A stretch of 64,000 nucleotides of DNA, from NCBI RefSeq assembly GCF_029894425.1, contig NZ_JARXYJ010000001.1, forward strand, positions 1,674,001 through 1,738,000, given 5' to 3'. This stretch comes from Streptomyces sp. SAI-127 (GTDB taxonomy: Bacteria > Actinomycetota > Actinomycetes > Streptomycetales > Streptomycetaceae). Within the stretch, counting starts at the first letter, position 1, and each line of letters begins with the position of its first letter. Below are positions 27,471-35,793 of this stretch, piece after piece. Position numbers and translations under genes: made by a program. Under the pieces are notes generated by a model, which worked only from the letters and a program-made list of their open reading frames with translations, was not told where the DNA came from and searched no databases.

Positions 27471-29363
27471 CTACGCCACGGCTGTCTCGGCCACCCCGCC
27501 GTCGTGCGAGGCGAACTGGGTCCGGTACAGCTCCGCGTACCGGCCGTCGAGCACGAGCAGTTCCTCGTGCGTCCCCCGTTCCACGATCCGCCCGTCCTCG
27601 ACCACCAGGATCTGGTCGGCCGCGCGGACCGTGGACAGCCGGTGGGCGATCACGATCGCCGTCCTGTCCTCCAGCGCCTCGGCGAGCGCCTCCTGAACGG
27701 CGGCCTCCGAGGTGTTGTCCAGGTGGGCGGTGGCCTCGTCGAGGATGACCACACGCTGGCGGGCCAGCAGGAGGCGGGCGATGGTCATGCGCTGACGCTC
27801 GCCGCCGGAGAGCCGGTAGCCGCGCTCGCCGACCACGGTGTCGAGACCGTCCGGCAGGGACCGGACGAGGTCGTCCAGGCGGGAGCGGCGCAGGGCGTCC
27901 CACAGTTCGGCCTCGGTCGCCCCGGGGCGGGCCAGCAGCAGGTTCGCGCGGACCGTGTCGTGGAAGAGATGGCCGTCCTGGGTGACCATGCCGAGGGTGG
28001 CCCGCAGGGACCCGGCGGTCAGGTCGCGGACGTCGACGCCGCCGATGCGTACGGCGCCCTCGTCCACGTCGTAGAGCCGCGGCAGCAGTTGCGCGACGGT
28101 CGACTTCCCGGCGCCGGAGGAGCCGACGAGGGCGACGGTCTGGCCGGGTTCGGCGCGGAAGGAGACGCCGTGCAGGACCTCGGCGCCGCCGCGGGTGTCG
28201 AGGGAGGCGACCTCCTCCAGGGAGGCCAGGGAGACCTTGTCGGCGGAGGGGTAGCCGAAGCGGACGTCGGAGAACTCCACGGCGACCGGTCCCTCGGGGA
28301 CCTCGCGGGCGTCCGGCTTGTCCTCGATCAGCGGCTTCAGATCGAGTACCTCGAAGACCCGCTCGAAGCTGACCAGCGCGCTCATGACCTCGACGCGGGC
28401 GCCGGCGAGGGCGGTGAGCGGGGCGTACATGCGGGTCAGGAGCAGCGCGAGGGAGACCACGGCGCCGGGTTCCAGGCTGCCGCGCAGGGCGAACCAGCCG
28501 CCGAGGCCGTAGACCAGGGCGAGCGCCAGCGCGGAGACCAGGGTCAGGGCGGTGATGAACACCGACTGGGCGGTGGCGGTCCGCACCCCGATGTCGGCCA
28601 CGCGGCGGGCCCGGGCCGCGAACTCCTCGGACTCCTGCTCGGGGCGGCCGAAGAGCTTGACCAGGGTGGCTCCGGGCGCCGAGAACCGCTCGGTCATCCG
28701 CGTGCCCATGGCCGCGTTCAGCGCGGCCGCCTCCCGCTGCATCCGGGCCATCCGGCTGCCCATGCGGCGGGCCGGGATCACGAACACCGGGAGCAGCGCG
28801 AGCGCGAGCAGGGTGATCTGCCAGGACAGGGTGAGCATCACCACAAGGGTCAGCAGCAGGGTGACCAGGTTGCTGACCACGCCTGACAGGGTGTTGCTGA
28901 AGGCGCGCTGCGCGCCGATGACGTCATTGTTGAGACGGGAGACCAGCGCTCCCGTACGAGTGCGTGTGAAGAACGCGACCGGCATGCGCTGCACATGATC
29001 GAACACAGCCGTCCGCAGATCGAGGATGAGTCCCTCCCCCAACGCGGCCGACAGTCGTCTGCCGAGGACGCCGAGGGCGGCCTCCGCGACCGCGATCAGG
29101 GCGATGAGCAGGGCCAGGCGTACGACCTTGCCCTCGTCGTCGCCCGACACGATCGCGTCGACGATGTGTCCGGCCAGTACGGGCGTGGCGACGGCGAGCA
29201 GCGCGGTCGCCACCCCGAGTACCACGAAGCGGGCGATACGGGTACGGTGCGGGCGGGCGAACGAGCCGATGCGGCGCAGTGTCGCGCGGGCGAACGGGCG
29301 GCGCTCCTGCTCGGCGGTCATGACACTGTGCAGCTGTGTCCAGGCTGTGGTCTCCATGCTCAT
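27471..29363 (-). CDS. ABC exporter, fused permease-ATPase (MsbA/LmrA type)
   Basis: A 630-residue half-transporter. Residues ~40-340 hold six helices of the type I exporter fold (RRLSAALGEGLILDLRTAVFDHVQRM). Residues ~355-615 are the ATPase, with Walker A GSSGAGKSTVAQLLPRLYD, signature LSGGERQRMTIARLLL, Walker B VVILDEATAHLDN and His in VIAHRLSTV. It likely exports a toxic or signalling compound. The first ATG (29363) lies seven bases after a -10 box, so the mRNA is probably leaderless. Confidence 0.93.
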   Translation of the reverse strand: MSMETTAWTQLHSVMTAEQERRPFARATLRRIGSFARPHRTRIARFVVLGVATALLAVATPVLAGHIVDAIVSGDDEGKVVRLALLIALIAVAEAALGVLGRRLSAALGEGLILDLRTAVFDHVQRMPVAFFTRTRTGALVSRLNNDVIGAQRAFSNTLSGVVSNLVTLLLTLVVMLTLSWQITLLALALLPVFVIPARRMGSRMARMQREAAALNAAMGTRMTERFSAPGATLVKLFGRPEQESEEFAARARRVADIGVRTATAQSVFITALTLVSALALALVYGLGGWFALRGSLEPGAVVSLALLLTRMYAPLTALAGARVEVMSALVSFERVFEVLDLKPLIEDKPDAREVPEGPVAVEFSDVRFGYPSADKVSLASLEEVASLDTRGGAEVLHGVSFRAEPGQTVALVGSSGAGKSTVAQLLPRLYDVDEGAVRIGGVDVRDLTAGSLRATLGMVTQDGHLFHDTVRANLLLARPGATEAELWDALRRSRLDDLVRSLPDGLDTVVGERGYRLSGGERQRMTIARLLLARQRVVILDEATAHLDNTSEAAVQEALAEALEDRTAIVIAHRLSTVRAADQILVVEDGRIVERGTHEELLVLDGRYAELYRTQFASHDGGVAETAVA

Positions 29364-29370
29364 GGGAGAG

Positions 29371-29401
29371 AACCTAGAACCTCGAGCGTTATTGAGGTCA
29401 A
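29371..29401 (-). promoter_or_regulatory. MerR-type promoter with 19-bp spacer for the ABC exporter
   Basis: On the minus strand, TTGACC (29401-29396) and TAGGTT (29376-29371) are separated by 19 bp. The spacer region carries the dyad ACCTC-AATAACGCTC-GAGGT. An overlong spacer with a central dyad is the hallmark of MerR-family-activated promoters (established for MerR, SoxR, CueR). The ATG begins seven bases past the -10, consistent with a leaderless transcript. No merR-like gene is in the neighbouring kilobases. Confidence 0.65.
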
Positions 29402-29435
29402 CGCCCGAACATCAATCGCCCGACCGAAGGACTCG

Positions 29436-30482
29436 ATGACCGTACGTAAGACCCTGGCCCCGCTTCCGCAACCCGCCGTTGGGGCGGCGAGGAAAGCCTC
29501 TCCCGATGTGACAGCGGTAGAACTCCCCCAGGGACGCCCTCCCCAGCGCCTCCCCGTCCGCCGTATCCGACAGATCCTGTGTCTGGTCCCGCTCCTGCTG
29601 GTCACCCTGGTGGCCGTGCGGCACCGGTCGGTGCTCGCCGAGGGCTTCGGCCATCTGAAGCACGCCGAGTGGCCGTGGCTCCTCGCCGCGGCCGGTGCCA
29701 CATCTCTGACCTGGGTGGCCGCCTCCTTCACCCGGCAGGGCGCGGTGGTGGAGCGGCTGCCCCGGCGGCGGCTGCTGGCGACACAGTTCGCGGCGGGCGC
29801 GGCGAACCATCTGCTGCCGACGGGCCTCGGCGCGGGGGCGGTCAATCTGCGCTTCATGACCGTGTGCGGTGTCTCGCTCGCCCGCTCCTCGGCCGCGCTC
29901 GCCCTGTATCTGCTGGCGGAGTCGATCGGCCGGCTCACTCTGCTGGCCGTGCTGTTCGTCGCCTTCCCGGACGCGCTGCGCCTCGACGGGCTGCTGCCCG
30001 AAACCGCGGTGGGTCCGCTGCTGCTGGGCCTGGGCGCGGTGCTCGTGGTGGCCGTGGGCGTGCTCGCGGGTGTCCGCCGGGTGCGGACGGCCGTGGGCTC
30101 CTTCCTGCGGACCGCGCTGTGCGAGGCCCGCTCGGTGCACACCCGCCCGTCCCGGGCGCTCGCGCTGTGGGGCGGTTCGCTCGCCTTCCCGGCGCTGCAG
30201 GCGGCCGGGCTGGCCGCGGTGGGGCAGGCACTGGGGCTGCCGGTGCCGCCGTTGCACATGGCCGTGGCGTATCTGGCGGCGACCTGCGCGGTGGCGCTGG
30301 TGCCCACACCGGGCGGGGTCGGCTCGGTGGAGGCGGCCCTCGTGGTGGCCCTGGTGGCGGCCGGCGGCCCGGCGGCCGTGGCCACGGCGGTCGTGCTCGC
30401 CTACCGGATCATCACGGTCTGGGTACCGCTGGTGCCGGGGGCGCTGACGCTGGGTGCGCTGGTGCGACTGAAGGTGATCTGA
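29436..30482 (+). CDS. Lysylphosphatidylglycerol synthase-like / UPF0104 membrane protein
   Basis: A 348-residue integral membrane protein with about eight helices from residue 45 on. It contains ANHLLPTGLGAGAVNLRFM and the C-terminal ATCAVALVPTPGGVGSVEAAL, which are the flippase-domain motifs of the MprF/UPF0104 family. It lacks a catalytic lysyltransferase domain, so a lipid-translocation role is more likely than lipid modification. ATG at 29436 follows GAAGGA. Divergent from the ABC exporter. Confidence 0.82.
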   Translation: MTVRKTLAPLPQPAVGAARKASPDVTAVELPQGRPPQRLPVRRIRQILCLVPLLLVTLVAVRHRSVLAEGFGHLKHAEWPWLLAAAGATSLTWVAASFTRQGAVVERLPRRRLLATQFAAGAANHLLPTGLGAGAVNLRFMTVCGVSLARSSAALALYLLAESIGRLTLLAVLFVAFPDALRLDGLLPETAVGPLLLGLGAVLVVAVGVLAGVRRVRTAVGSFLRTALCEARSVHTRPSRALALWGGSLAFPALQAAGLAAVGQALGLPVPPLHMAVAYLAATCAVALVPTPGGVGSVEAALVVALVAAGGPAAVATAVVLAYRIITVWVPLVPGALTLGALVRLKVI

Positions 30483-30655
30483 CCCGGGGGTCGCGCACCG
30501 GGCGCGGGTTCACCGATTGGTGATCAGCTCGGTGGGGGCGGCTCTCGTCGTGGCGCTGGGGGCGGCCGGGTGGCCGTGGCCACGGCGGGAGGTGCTCGCT
30601 GAGGGTGATCTGACCCGGGTGGCGCGCGCCAGGGCCCGGGGTCACCGATTGGTGA
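30326..30655. repeat. Imperfect tandem duplication of two convergent gene ends
   Basis: The last part of the UPF0104 gene plus the 3' end of the convergent oxidoreductase (about 30326-30531) is repeated, shortened and diverged, at about 30529-30655. Shared blocks include GTGGCCGTGG...CCACGGCGG, GGTGATCTGACCCGGG and TCACCGATTGGTGA. The last block is the coding end plus stop of the oxidoreductase, so one copy of it is a non-functional duplicate inside the intergenic space. Confidence 0.7.
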
Positions 30656-31865
30656 GCCGCACGTGCACCGGGCCGCCCTCGGGGTCGACCTGGTGCGTCC
30701 AGCGGGCGGTCAGGGTGATGGTCCGGTTCGGGGCCGCCGTGCGCAGGCGTGCGCGGTGCAGGGTGCGGCCGGCCTGGGTGATGTGCAGGACCGGGCGGGT
30801 CAGCGGGGCCGCCGTGCGCAGGAGGTACGGCAGGCGGTCGGCCGGGGTGACGCGGTTCGGGGCGATCCAGCGCAGGGACGGGTCGGCCGACAGGGGGACG
30901 CCGTCGGGGCGTTCGGCTCCGGCGAGGGTCTCCAGGACGGCACCGGCCACGTGCGCGCCCTCCCGGGCCGCGGTCGCCGCGCTCTCCACGGGGTGCAGCA
31001 CGCTGCCGACGGCGAACACGCCGGGCCGTGAGGTGTGCAGTGAACCGTCGACCACCGGGCCGCGTGTGCCGGTGTCCAGGGCCAGGCCGCCCCGTCGGGC
31101 GAGCTCGTGGTCGGGCACGAAGTCACCGGTGAAGACGACGGTGTCGCAGGGCAGTACGGCCGTTCTGCCGTCGCGGTGCCGGACGCGCAGACCTGACAGC
31201 CGGCCGTGGCCGAGGAGTTCGGTGACCGTGGTGTCGGTGAGGAGCGGAATCCCCTGGCGGAGGCGGGCGTCGGTGGCGCGGACGGGTGTGGTCTGCGGTC
31301 GGGGAAGCTCGGTGAGCATGGCGACGACCACCGCTCCGGCGGCCCGTACGGTGGCGGCGGCCGCGTAGGAGACGTCCTCGGCGCCGACCACGACCGCGCG
31401 CTCACCGATGTGCTGCCCGTAGAGGTGCACGGCCTGCTGGAGTTCGCCCGTGGTGTACACGCCGGCCGGACGGGTGCCGGGCACCAGCCGTGCCGAGCAC
31501 GGCCGTTCGCGGGCACCCGTGGCCAGGACGACCGCACGTGCCCGGACCGTCTCCGGACCGCGTGGACCCACGGTGTGCAGGGACAGCGGCCCCGCCCAGT
31601 CGAGGGCGGTGACTCCGGTGCGTACGGCGGCTCCGGCGCCCTCGGCGGCGGTGACGAGGAGTCGCGCGTAGGCGGGGCCGGTCAGGGGACGCGTCCAGGT
31701 GCCGTAGCCGCCGTGGGCACAGTGCCGTGGCACTCCCCCGGCCTGTGGTTCCCGGTCCAGGATCTCGACCCCGGCCGCTCCGGCGGCGGCCAGCCGGGCG
31801 GCGGCCGTGAGTCCGGCGGGCCCCGCGCCGACGATCAGGACGCCGACCTCACGCGTCGCATTCAT
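30642..31865 (-). CDS. FAD-dependent pyridine nucleotide-disulphide-type oxidoreductase
   Basis: A 407-residue flavoprotein. VLIVGAGPAGLTAAARLA is the FAD dinucleotide fold at residues 8-25; a second Rossmann motif occurs at ERAVVVGAEDVSYAAA; GVFAVGSVLHPVESAATA is the C-terminal FAD-binding box. It resembles the small FAD subunits that accompany GlpA-like or opine dehydrogenases (HcnB/SoxA/GlpB-like). Its ATG overlaps the stop of the GlpA-like gene, so both probably assemble into one dehydrogenase complex. Confidence 0.82.
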   Translation of the reverse strand: MNATREVGVLIVGAGPAGLTAAARLAAAGAAGVEILDREPQAGGVPRHCAHGGYGTWTRPLTGPAYARLLVTAAEGAGAAVRTGVTALDWAGPLSLHTVGPRGPETVRARAVVLATGARERPCSARLVPGTRPAGVYTTGELQQAVHLYGQHIGERAVVVGAEDVSYAAAATVRAAGAVVVAMLTELPRPQTTPVRATDARLRQGIPLLTDTTVTELLGHGRLSGLRVRHRDGRTAVLPCDTVVFTGDFVPDHELARRGGLALDTGTRGPVVDGSLHTSRPGVFAVGSVLHPVESAATAAREGAHVAGAVLETLAGAERPDGVPLSADPSLRWIAPNRVTPADRLPYLLRTAAPLTRPVLHITQAGRTLHRARLRTAAPNRTITLTARWTHQVDPEGGPVHVRLTNR

Positions 31866-33328
31866 GGCTGTCCCTTCTCGAACAGTTCCCGCACCGCCGC
31901 CCCGCAGTGGAACCCCTGGCACCGCCCCGCCCGCGCCCGGGTCCGGCGGCGCAGTCCGTCGAGGCCGGCCGGGGGGATGGTGGCGGTGAGGGCATCACGG
32001 ATCTCGCCCCGGGTCACGCGCTCGCAGTGGCAGACGAGGGTGCCGTACTCGGGGTCCGCGGCGATGAGTTCGGGCCGCTGGTAAGGCCGGGGGAAGGCCT
32101 CGCCGAGGTTGGGCATGCGCACCGGTTCCAGCTCCTCGGCGGGCCCGAGGTCCAGCCCGGAGTCGGCGAGCAGCCGCGTCACGTGCGCGGCGATGGCGAG
32201 CGAGGCGGTCAGTCCGGTCGAGCGGATGCCGCCGACGGTGACGTACGCCTGCTCGGGGTGGGCCGAGATGCGGTAGTCCTCGTGCTCGGTGGCGGCGCGC
32301 AGGCCCGCGTAGACGGCGGTGACCTCCTCGTCGAGCAGGCCGGGCAGGATGCGTCGGCCCTTGGCGCGGAGTCCTTCCAGGCCGTCGGCGGTCGATCCGG
32401 TGGCCCGTTTGTCGGTGAGGTCCTCGGCGGTGGGGCCGAGGAGGACGTTGCCGTACACCGTGGGGGCGACCAGGACACCCTTGCCGAGTGCCGTGGGAAC
32501 GGGCAGGAGGATGTGCCGCACGAGGTCGCGGGCGAACTTGTCGAAGACGAGGAGCTGGCCGCGGCGCGGGGTGACGGTGAAGTCGGTGTGGCCGAGGGCG
32601 CGGTCGAGCGTGTCGGCGTGCAGACCGGCGGCGTTGACGAGCCAGTGCGTGCGCAGAGTGCCCCGGGAGGTCGTCAGGTGGTGCTCGCCGTCGCGGTGAC
32701 TCGCCTGTTCCAGGCGGGTGTTGAGGTGGAGGTCGACGCCGTTGCGGACGGCCTGGGTGGCGTACGCCAGGGTCGTGGTCCAGGGGCAGATGATGCCCTC
32801 GCCGGGGACGTGCAGGGCGCCGAGCGCGCCGGGGCCGAGGTGCGGTTCGCGGTCGTAGAGCTCCGTGGCTCCCAACAGGCGGGTGTCCGCGTACGCGTTG
32901 CGCTCGGCCTTCTCCGCGAGGCGGGGCAGTGCGGCGAGTTGTTCCTCGTCCCAGGCGACGAGGAGGGCGCCGACGGGCTCGACGGGGATGCCCGTCTCCG
33001 CCGCGTACGCGGCGAGCTGTCGTGACCCTTCGCGGACCAGGCGGGCCTCCAGAGAGCCGGGGGTGGCGTCGAAGCCGGTGTGCAGGATCGCGGTGTTGGC
33101 CTTCGAACTGCCCTGGCCGATGTCGTCCTGCGCTTCGACGAGGGCGATGCGGAGGTGGGGGTGGCGGGCGAGGGTGCGGGCGATCGCGGCGCCCACGACT
33201 CCGGCGCCGATGACTGCGATGTCGTACGGCGACGCGGGGAGGGCGCCTTGGCGGGTGAGCGTGCCATCTGTGCCGGGTTTCGGCTGCGGCGCCGTCGTGG
33301 CCGGCCGAGCCCAGGGGCTGAGCCGCAC
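31862..33328 (-). CDS. GlpA-like FAD glycerol-3-phosphate dehydrogenase with C-terminal BFD [2Fe-2S] domain
   Basis: A protein of about 488 residues. The DAO-type FAD domain starts with YDIAVIGAGVVGAAIARTLA and has QGSSKANTAILHTGFDA, typical of GlpA/LhgO oxidases. The last ~85 residues form a BFD-like [2Fe-2S] module with VCHCERVTRGEI and GRCQGFHCG supplying four cysteines. It would oxidise glycerol-3-phosphate or a related hydroxy acid and pass electrons to quinone or to the partner flavoprotein. The start is unclear: the only in-frame candidate near the conserved region is GTG at 33328, which lies inside the first copy of a 99-bp duplication of the kinase gene's end. Confidence 0.78.
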   Translation of the reverse strand: MRLSPWARPATTAPQPKPGTDGTLTRQGALPASPYDIAVIGAGVVGAAIARTLARHPHLRIALVEAQDDIGQGSSKANTAILHTGFDATPGSLEARLVREGSRQLAAYAAETGIPVEPVGALLVAWDEEQLAALPRLAEKAERNAYADTRLLGATELYDREPHLGPGALGALHVPGEGIICPWTTTLAYATQAVRNGVDLHLNTRLEQASHRDGEHHLTTSRGTLRTHWLVNAAGLHADTLDRALGHTDFTVTPRRGQLLVFDKFARDLVRHILLPVPTALGKGVLVAPTVYGNVLLGPTAEDLTDKRATGSTADGLEGLRAKGRRILPGLLDEEVTAVYAGLRAATEHEDYRISAHPEQAYVTVGGIRSTGLTASLAIAAHVTRLLADSGLDLGPAEELEPVRMPNLGEAFPRPYQRPELIAADPEYGTLVCHCERVTRGEIRDALTATIPPAGLDGLRRRTRARAGRCQGFHCGAAVRELFEKGQP

Positions 33329-33519
33329 GTCGATACGGTCCCGCGCCCCGTCCGGGCGCGGCCCGGCCTTCGCCCTCATCCCGAAGACCCGTCGAGCAGC
33401 GTCGCGACCGCCCTCCAGAAGCCGCACATCGATACGGTCCCGCGCCCCGTCCGGGCGCGGCCCGGCCCTCGCCCTCATCCCGAAGACCCGTCGAGCAACG
33501 TCGCGACCGCCCTCCGGAA
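33322..33519. repeat. 99-bp tandem duplication spanning the 3' end of the FGGY kinase gene
   Basis: Two nearly identical 99-bp units (33322-33420 and 33421-33519) differ at only about five positions. The second includes the last 15 codons and stop of the kinase gene (AVATLLDGSSG-stop on the minus strand). The first is an extra copy lying between the kinase stop and the dehydrogenase. The duplication supplies the present 5' end of the dehydrogenase gene. Confidence 0.92.
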
Positions 33520-34914
33520 GCCGGCCAGCCGCTCCCTCGCCTCTTCGGCCGACACTCGCGGCTCGTACACCGCCGCCGGCTTCCAGTCGGGCAGGGCGTC
33601 GGTCACCGTCAGACCCGGTTCCGCACCGGTACGGGCCAGCGCCCCCACCCCCAGCGCCGTCGCGTCCGGCATTGCCGACACCTCCACCGGCCGTTGCAGC
33701 AGGTCCGCCTGGGTCTGCATGAGCAGGGCGGACCGGGTGAGGCCACCGTCGACGCGCAGTACGTCCAGGGGCGAGCCGAGGTCCCTCGCGGCGGCCTCGG
33801 CGAGCTCCACGACCTGGGCGGCCAGCCCCTCGCACAGGGCCCGCACCAGCTGTCCCGGACCGGTGTCGAGGCCCAGGCCGGTGAGGGAGCCGCGCAGGTC
33901 GCCCCGCCACCAGGGGGCCGCGAGCCCGGCGAGGGCAGGCACGAAGGTGACCCCACCGCTGTCGGGGACCGCACCGCCCACGGCGTCGAGGTCGGCGGCG
34001 CCCTCGATGACACCCAGGTCGGTGAGCCAGCGGACCGCTGACGCGGCCGTGTACACCTGGCCGTCGAGGCAGTAACCGGCCCGCCCGCCGAGTTGCCAGG
34101 CCACACAGCTCACCAGTCCCGAATCACCGCGCCGGGGCACGGACCCGGTGTGCGCGAGCAGGAACGCGCCTGTGCCGTACGTGCACTTGGCGCCGCCGGG
34201 TGCGGTGATGCGCTGGGCGAGCAGGGCGGCCTGCTGGTCGACGGCCAGACCGGTGAGCGGTATCTCGGGTCCGAAGTCCCGTGTCACACCGACTTGTCGG
34301 GCGTTGTCGACGACCTCCGGGAGGCGTTCCGCGGCGAGGCCGTACAGGTCGAGGGCGCGCGCGGACCACTGCGCCCGGTCGAGGTCGAGGAGCTGGGTGC
34401 GTCCCGCGGTGGCCGCGTCCGTGACGAAGGCTCCGGTGAGCCGGTGGACCAGCCAGGCGTCGCTGGTGGTGACGACTCCCTCGCGGGTGAGATGCCGTCG
34501 TATCCAGGCCATCTTGGGCGCGGCGAAGTACGGGTCGAGCGGAAGGCCGGTCAGTTCACGCAACTCATCGGCGGACGGGGAGAGTTCCGTGCACACGCTC
34601 TGTGCCCGGCGGTCCTGCCAGACGAGCGCGTCGGTGAGCGGACGGCCCGTCGCCGGGTCCCAGGCCAGCACGGTCTCGCCCTGGTTCGCGAGGCCCAGCG
34701 CCACCACGGGTTCACCGGCCTCCGCCAGCGCCCGCGAACCCGCCTCGATCACCGAGTCGTACAGCTCCGCGGGATCGACCTCGACGAGTCCGCCGGGCAG
34801 GTGGCGGGGCCGCACCTCGGCGAATCCGCTGCCGATGACACCGCGCTCGGGGCAGATCACCAGGGCCTTGGTGCCGGACGTGCCCTGATCGACGGCAAGC
34901 ACCGGACCGGTCAT
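33475..34914 (-). CDS. FGGY-family carbohydrate kinase (glycerol kinase-like)
   Basis: A 479-residue sugar kinase. The N-terminal FGGY domain has VLAVDQGTSGTKALV (phosphate 1) and LGLANQGETVLAWD. The C-terminal FGGY domain has KCTYGTGAFLLAHTG and VDGGLTRSALLMQTQADLLQRPVEV, the ATP-binding signature. VWQDRRAQ and the TGLPLDPYFAAPKMAW loop resemble glycerol kinases, and the GlpA-like gene downstream supports glycerol or a related polyol as substrate. First gene of a three-gene operon. No glycerol facilitator or GylR gene is in the window. Confidence 0.85.
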   Translation of the reverse strand: MTGPVLAVDQGTSGTKALVICPERGVIGSGFAEVRPRHLPGGLVEVDPAELYDSVIEAGSRALAEAGEPVVALGLANQGETVLAWDPATGRPLTDALVWQDRRAQSVCTELSPSADELRELTGLPLDPYFAAPKMAWIRRHLTREGVVTTSDAWLVHRLTGAFVTDAATAGRTQLLDLDRAQWSARALDLYGLAAERLPEVVDNARQVGVTRDFGPEIPLTGLAVDQQAALLAQRITAPGGAKCTYGTGAFLLAHTGSVPRRGDSGLVSCVAWQLGGRAGYCLDGQVYTAASAVRWLTDLGVIEGAADLDAVGGAVPDSGGVTFVPALAGLAAPWWRGDLRGSLTGLGLDTGPGQLVRALCEGLAAQVVELAEAAARDLGSPLDVLRVDGGLTRSALLMQTQADLLQRPVEVSAMPDATALGVGALARTGAEPGLTVTDALPDWKPAAVYEPRVSAEEARERLAGFRRAVATLLDGSSG

Positions 34915-35200
34915 CAGGTCCCTCCCTGAGTGATCACGGTCCGACAGCCTGCCGTCGCCGTCCGTGCCGCGTCAAGGGGCCCCCGGCAGCGGCGAATCGG
35001 TCGCGTCGACTGGCCGATCACCAGTCAACTCCCCTTCTGTGAAAAGAAGTTCTGAATGATCGCGAAGGTGATGTGCCCTCGAATCCACGCCCCTATAGTG
35101 ACCTCCGACCAACGCGATCTCCTCAACCGCCGCCCCGAGGAGGGCTGTTGTTACTCCACCTTGCCGTCCTGCCCGGTCACACGTCCGGGGCGGGCTGGTG

Positions 35201-35793
35201 ATGGCCAGAGAAGGAGCACGCCCCGTCTACGATCCCGCCGGCCACGATCCGGAACTGCGCGCGGCCCTCCAGGAGGTCCGCGCCGGGCGGTGGATGTCGA
35301 TGCGCACGCTGCTGGAACGGACCACCGCCTGGTGGCAGTGGACCCAGCGCACCCAGGTGCTGGCCGCGGCGGCCGCGGGCACCGACGTCGTCCGGACCTG
35401 GCTCACCGAGGAGCCCGGAAGTGTGCCGGCCACGGTGATGCGGGCCAGGGTCGCCGTGGAGCGCGCGCTGCGGGCCCGGCGCGAGCACCACCGCCGTACG
35501 CACGAACTGTGGATCGAGGCCTGGGACGTCAGCCGGACCGCAGCCCGGGTCGCGGCCCACGACCCGGTGCCCTGGGTGTGCCTGCTGGCCCTGGCCCAGC
35601 TGGACCACCGGCTGCTGTGGGAGGAGCACCGCGTCGAACCGCCGGGGCCGATGCTGCCGCCGGGGCCGTGGGGTCTGCTGGCCGAGGCCGGCAAGCGGGA
35701 CCCGTACAACCGTGAGGCCCACCACCGGATGCTTCAGTTCCTGTACGCGCGGGCGTCCTCGGGACGGCTGGCGGAGGCGGCCGGCTACGCACC
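35201..35793 (+). pseudogene. Conserved hypothetical protein, C-terminus replaced
   Basis: An N-terminal ~197-residue piece of a helical protein conserved in Streptomyces (QEVRAGRWMSMRTLLERTTA, LLALAQLDHRLLWEEHRVEP, RDPYNREAHHRMLQFLYARA). After RLAEAAGYA the sequence switches, with a frame change, into an amino-acid permease. The missing part would be the second half of the helical repeat protein. ATG at 35201 has a poor ribosome site; GTG at 35198 is also possible. The 286 bases upstream (34915-35200) hold the divergent promoter region and no gene. Confidence 0.7.
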
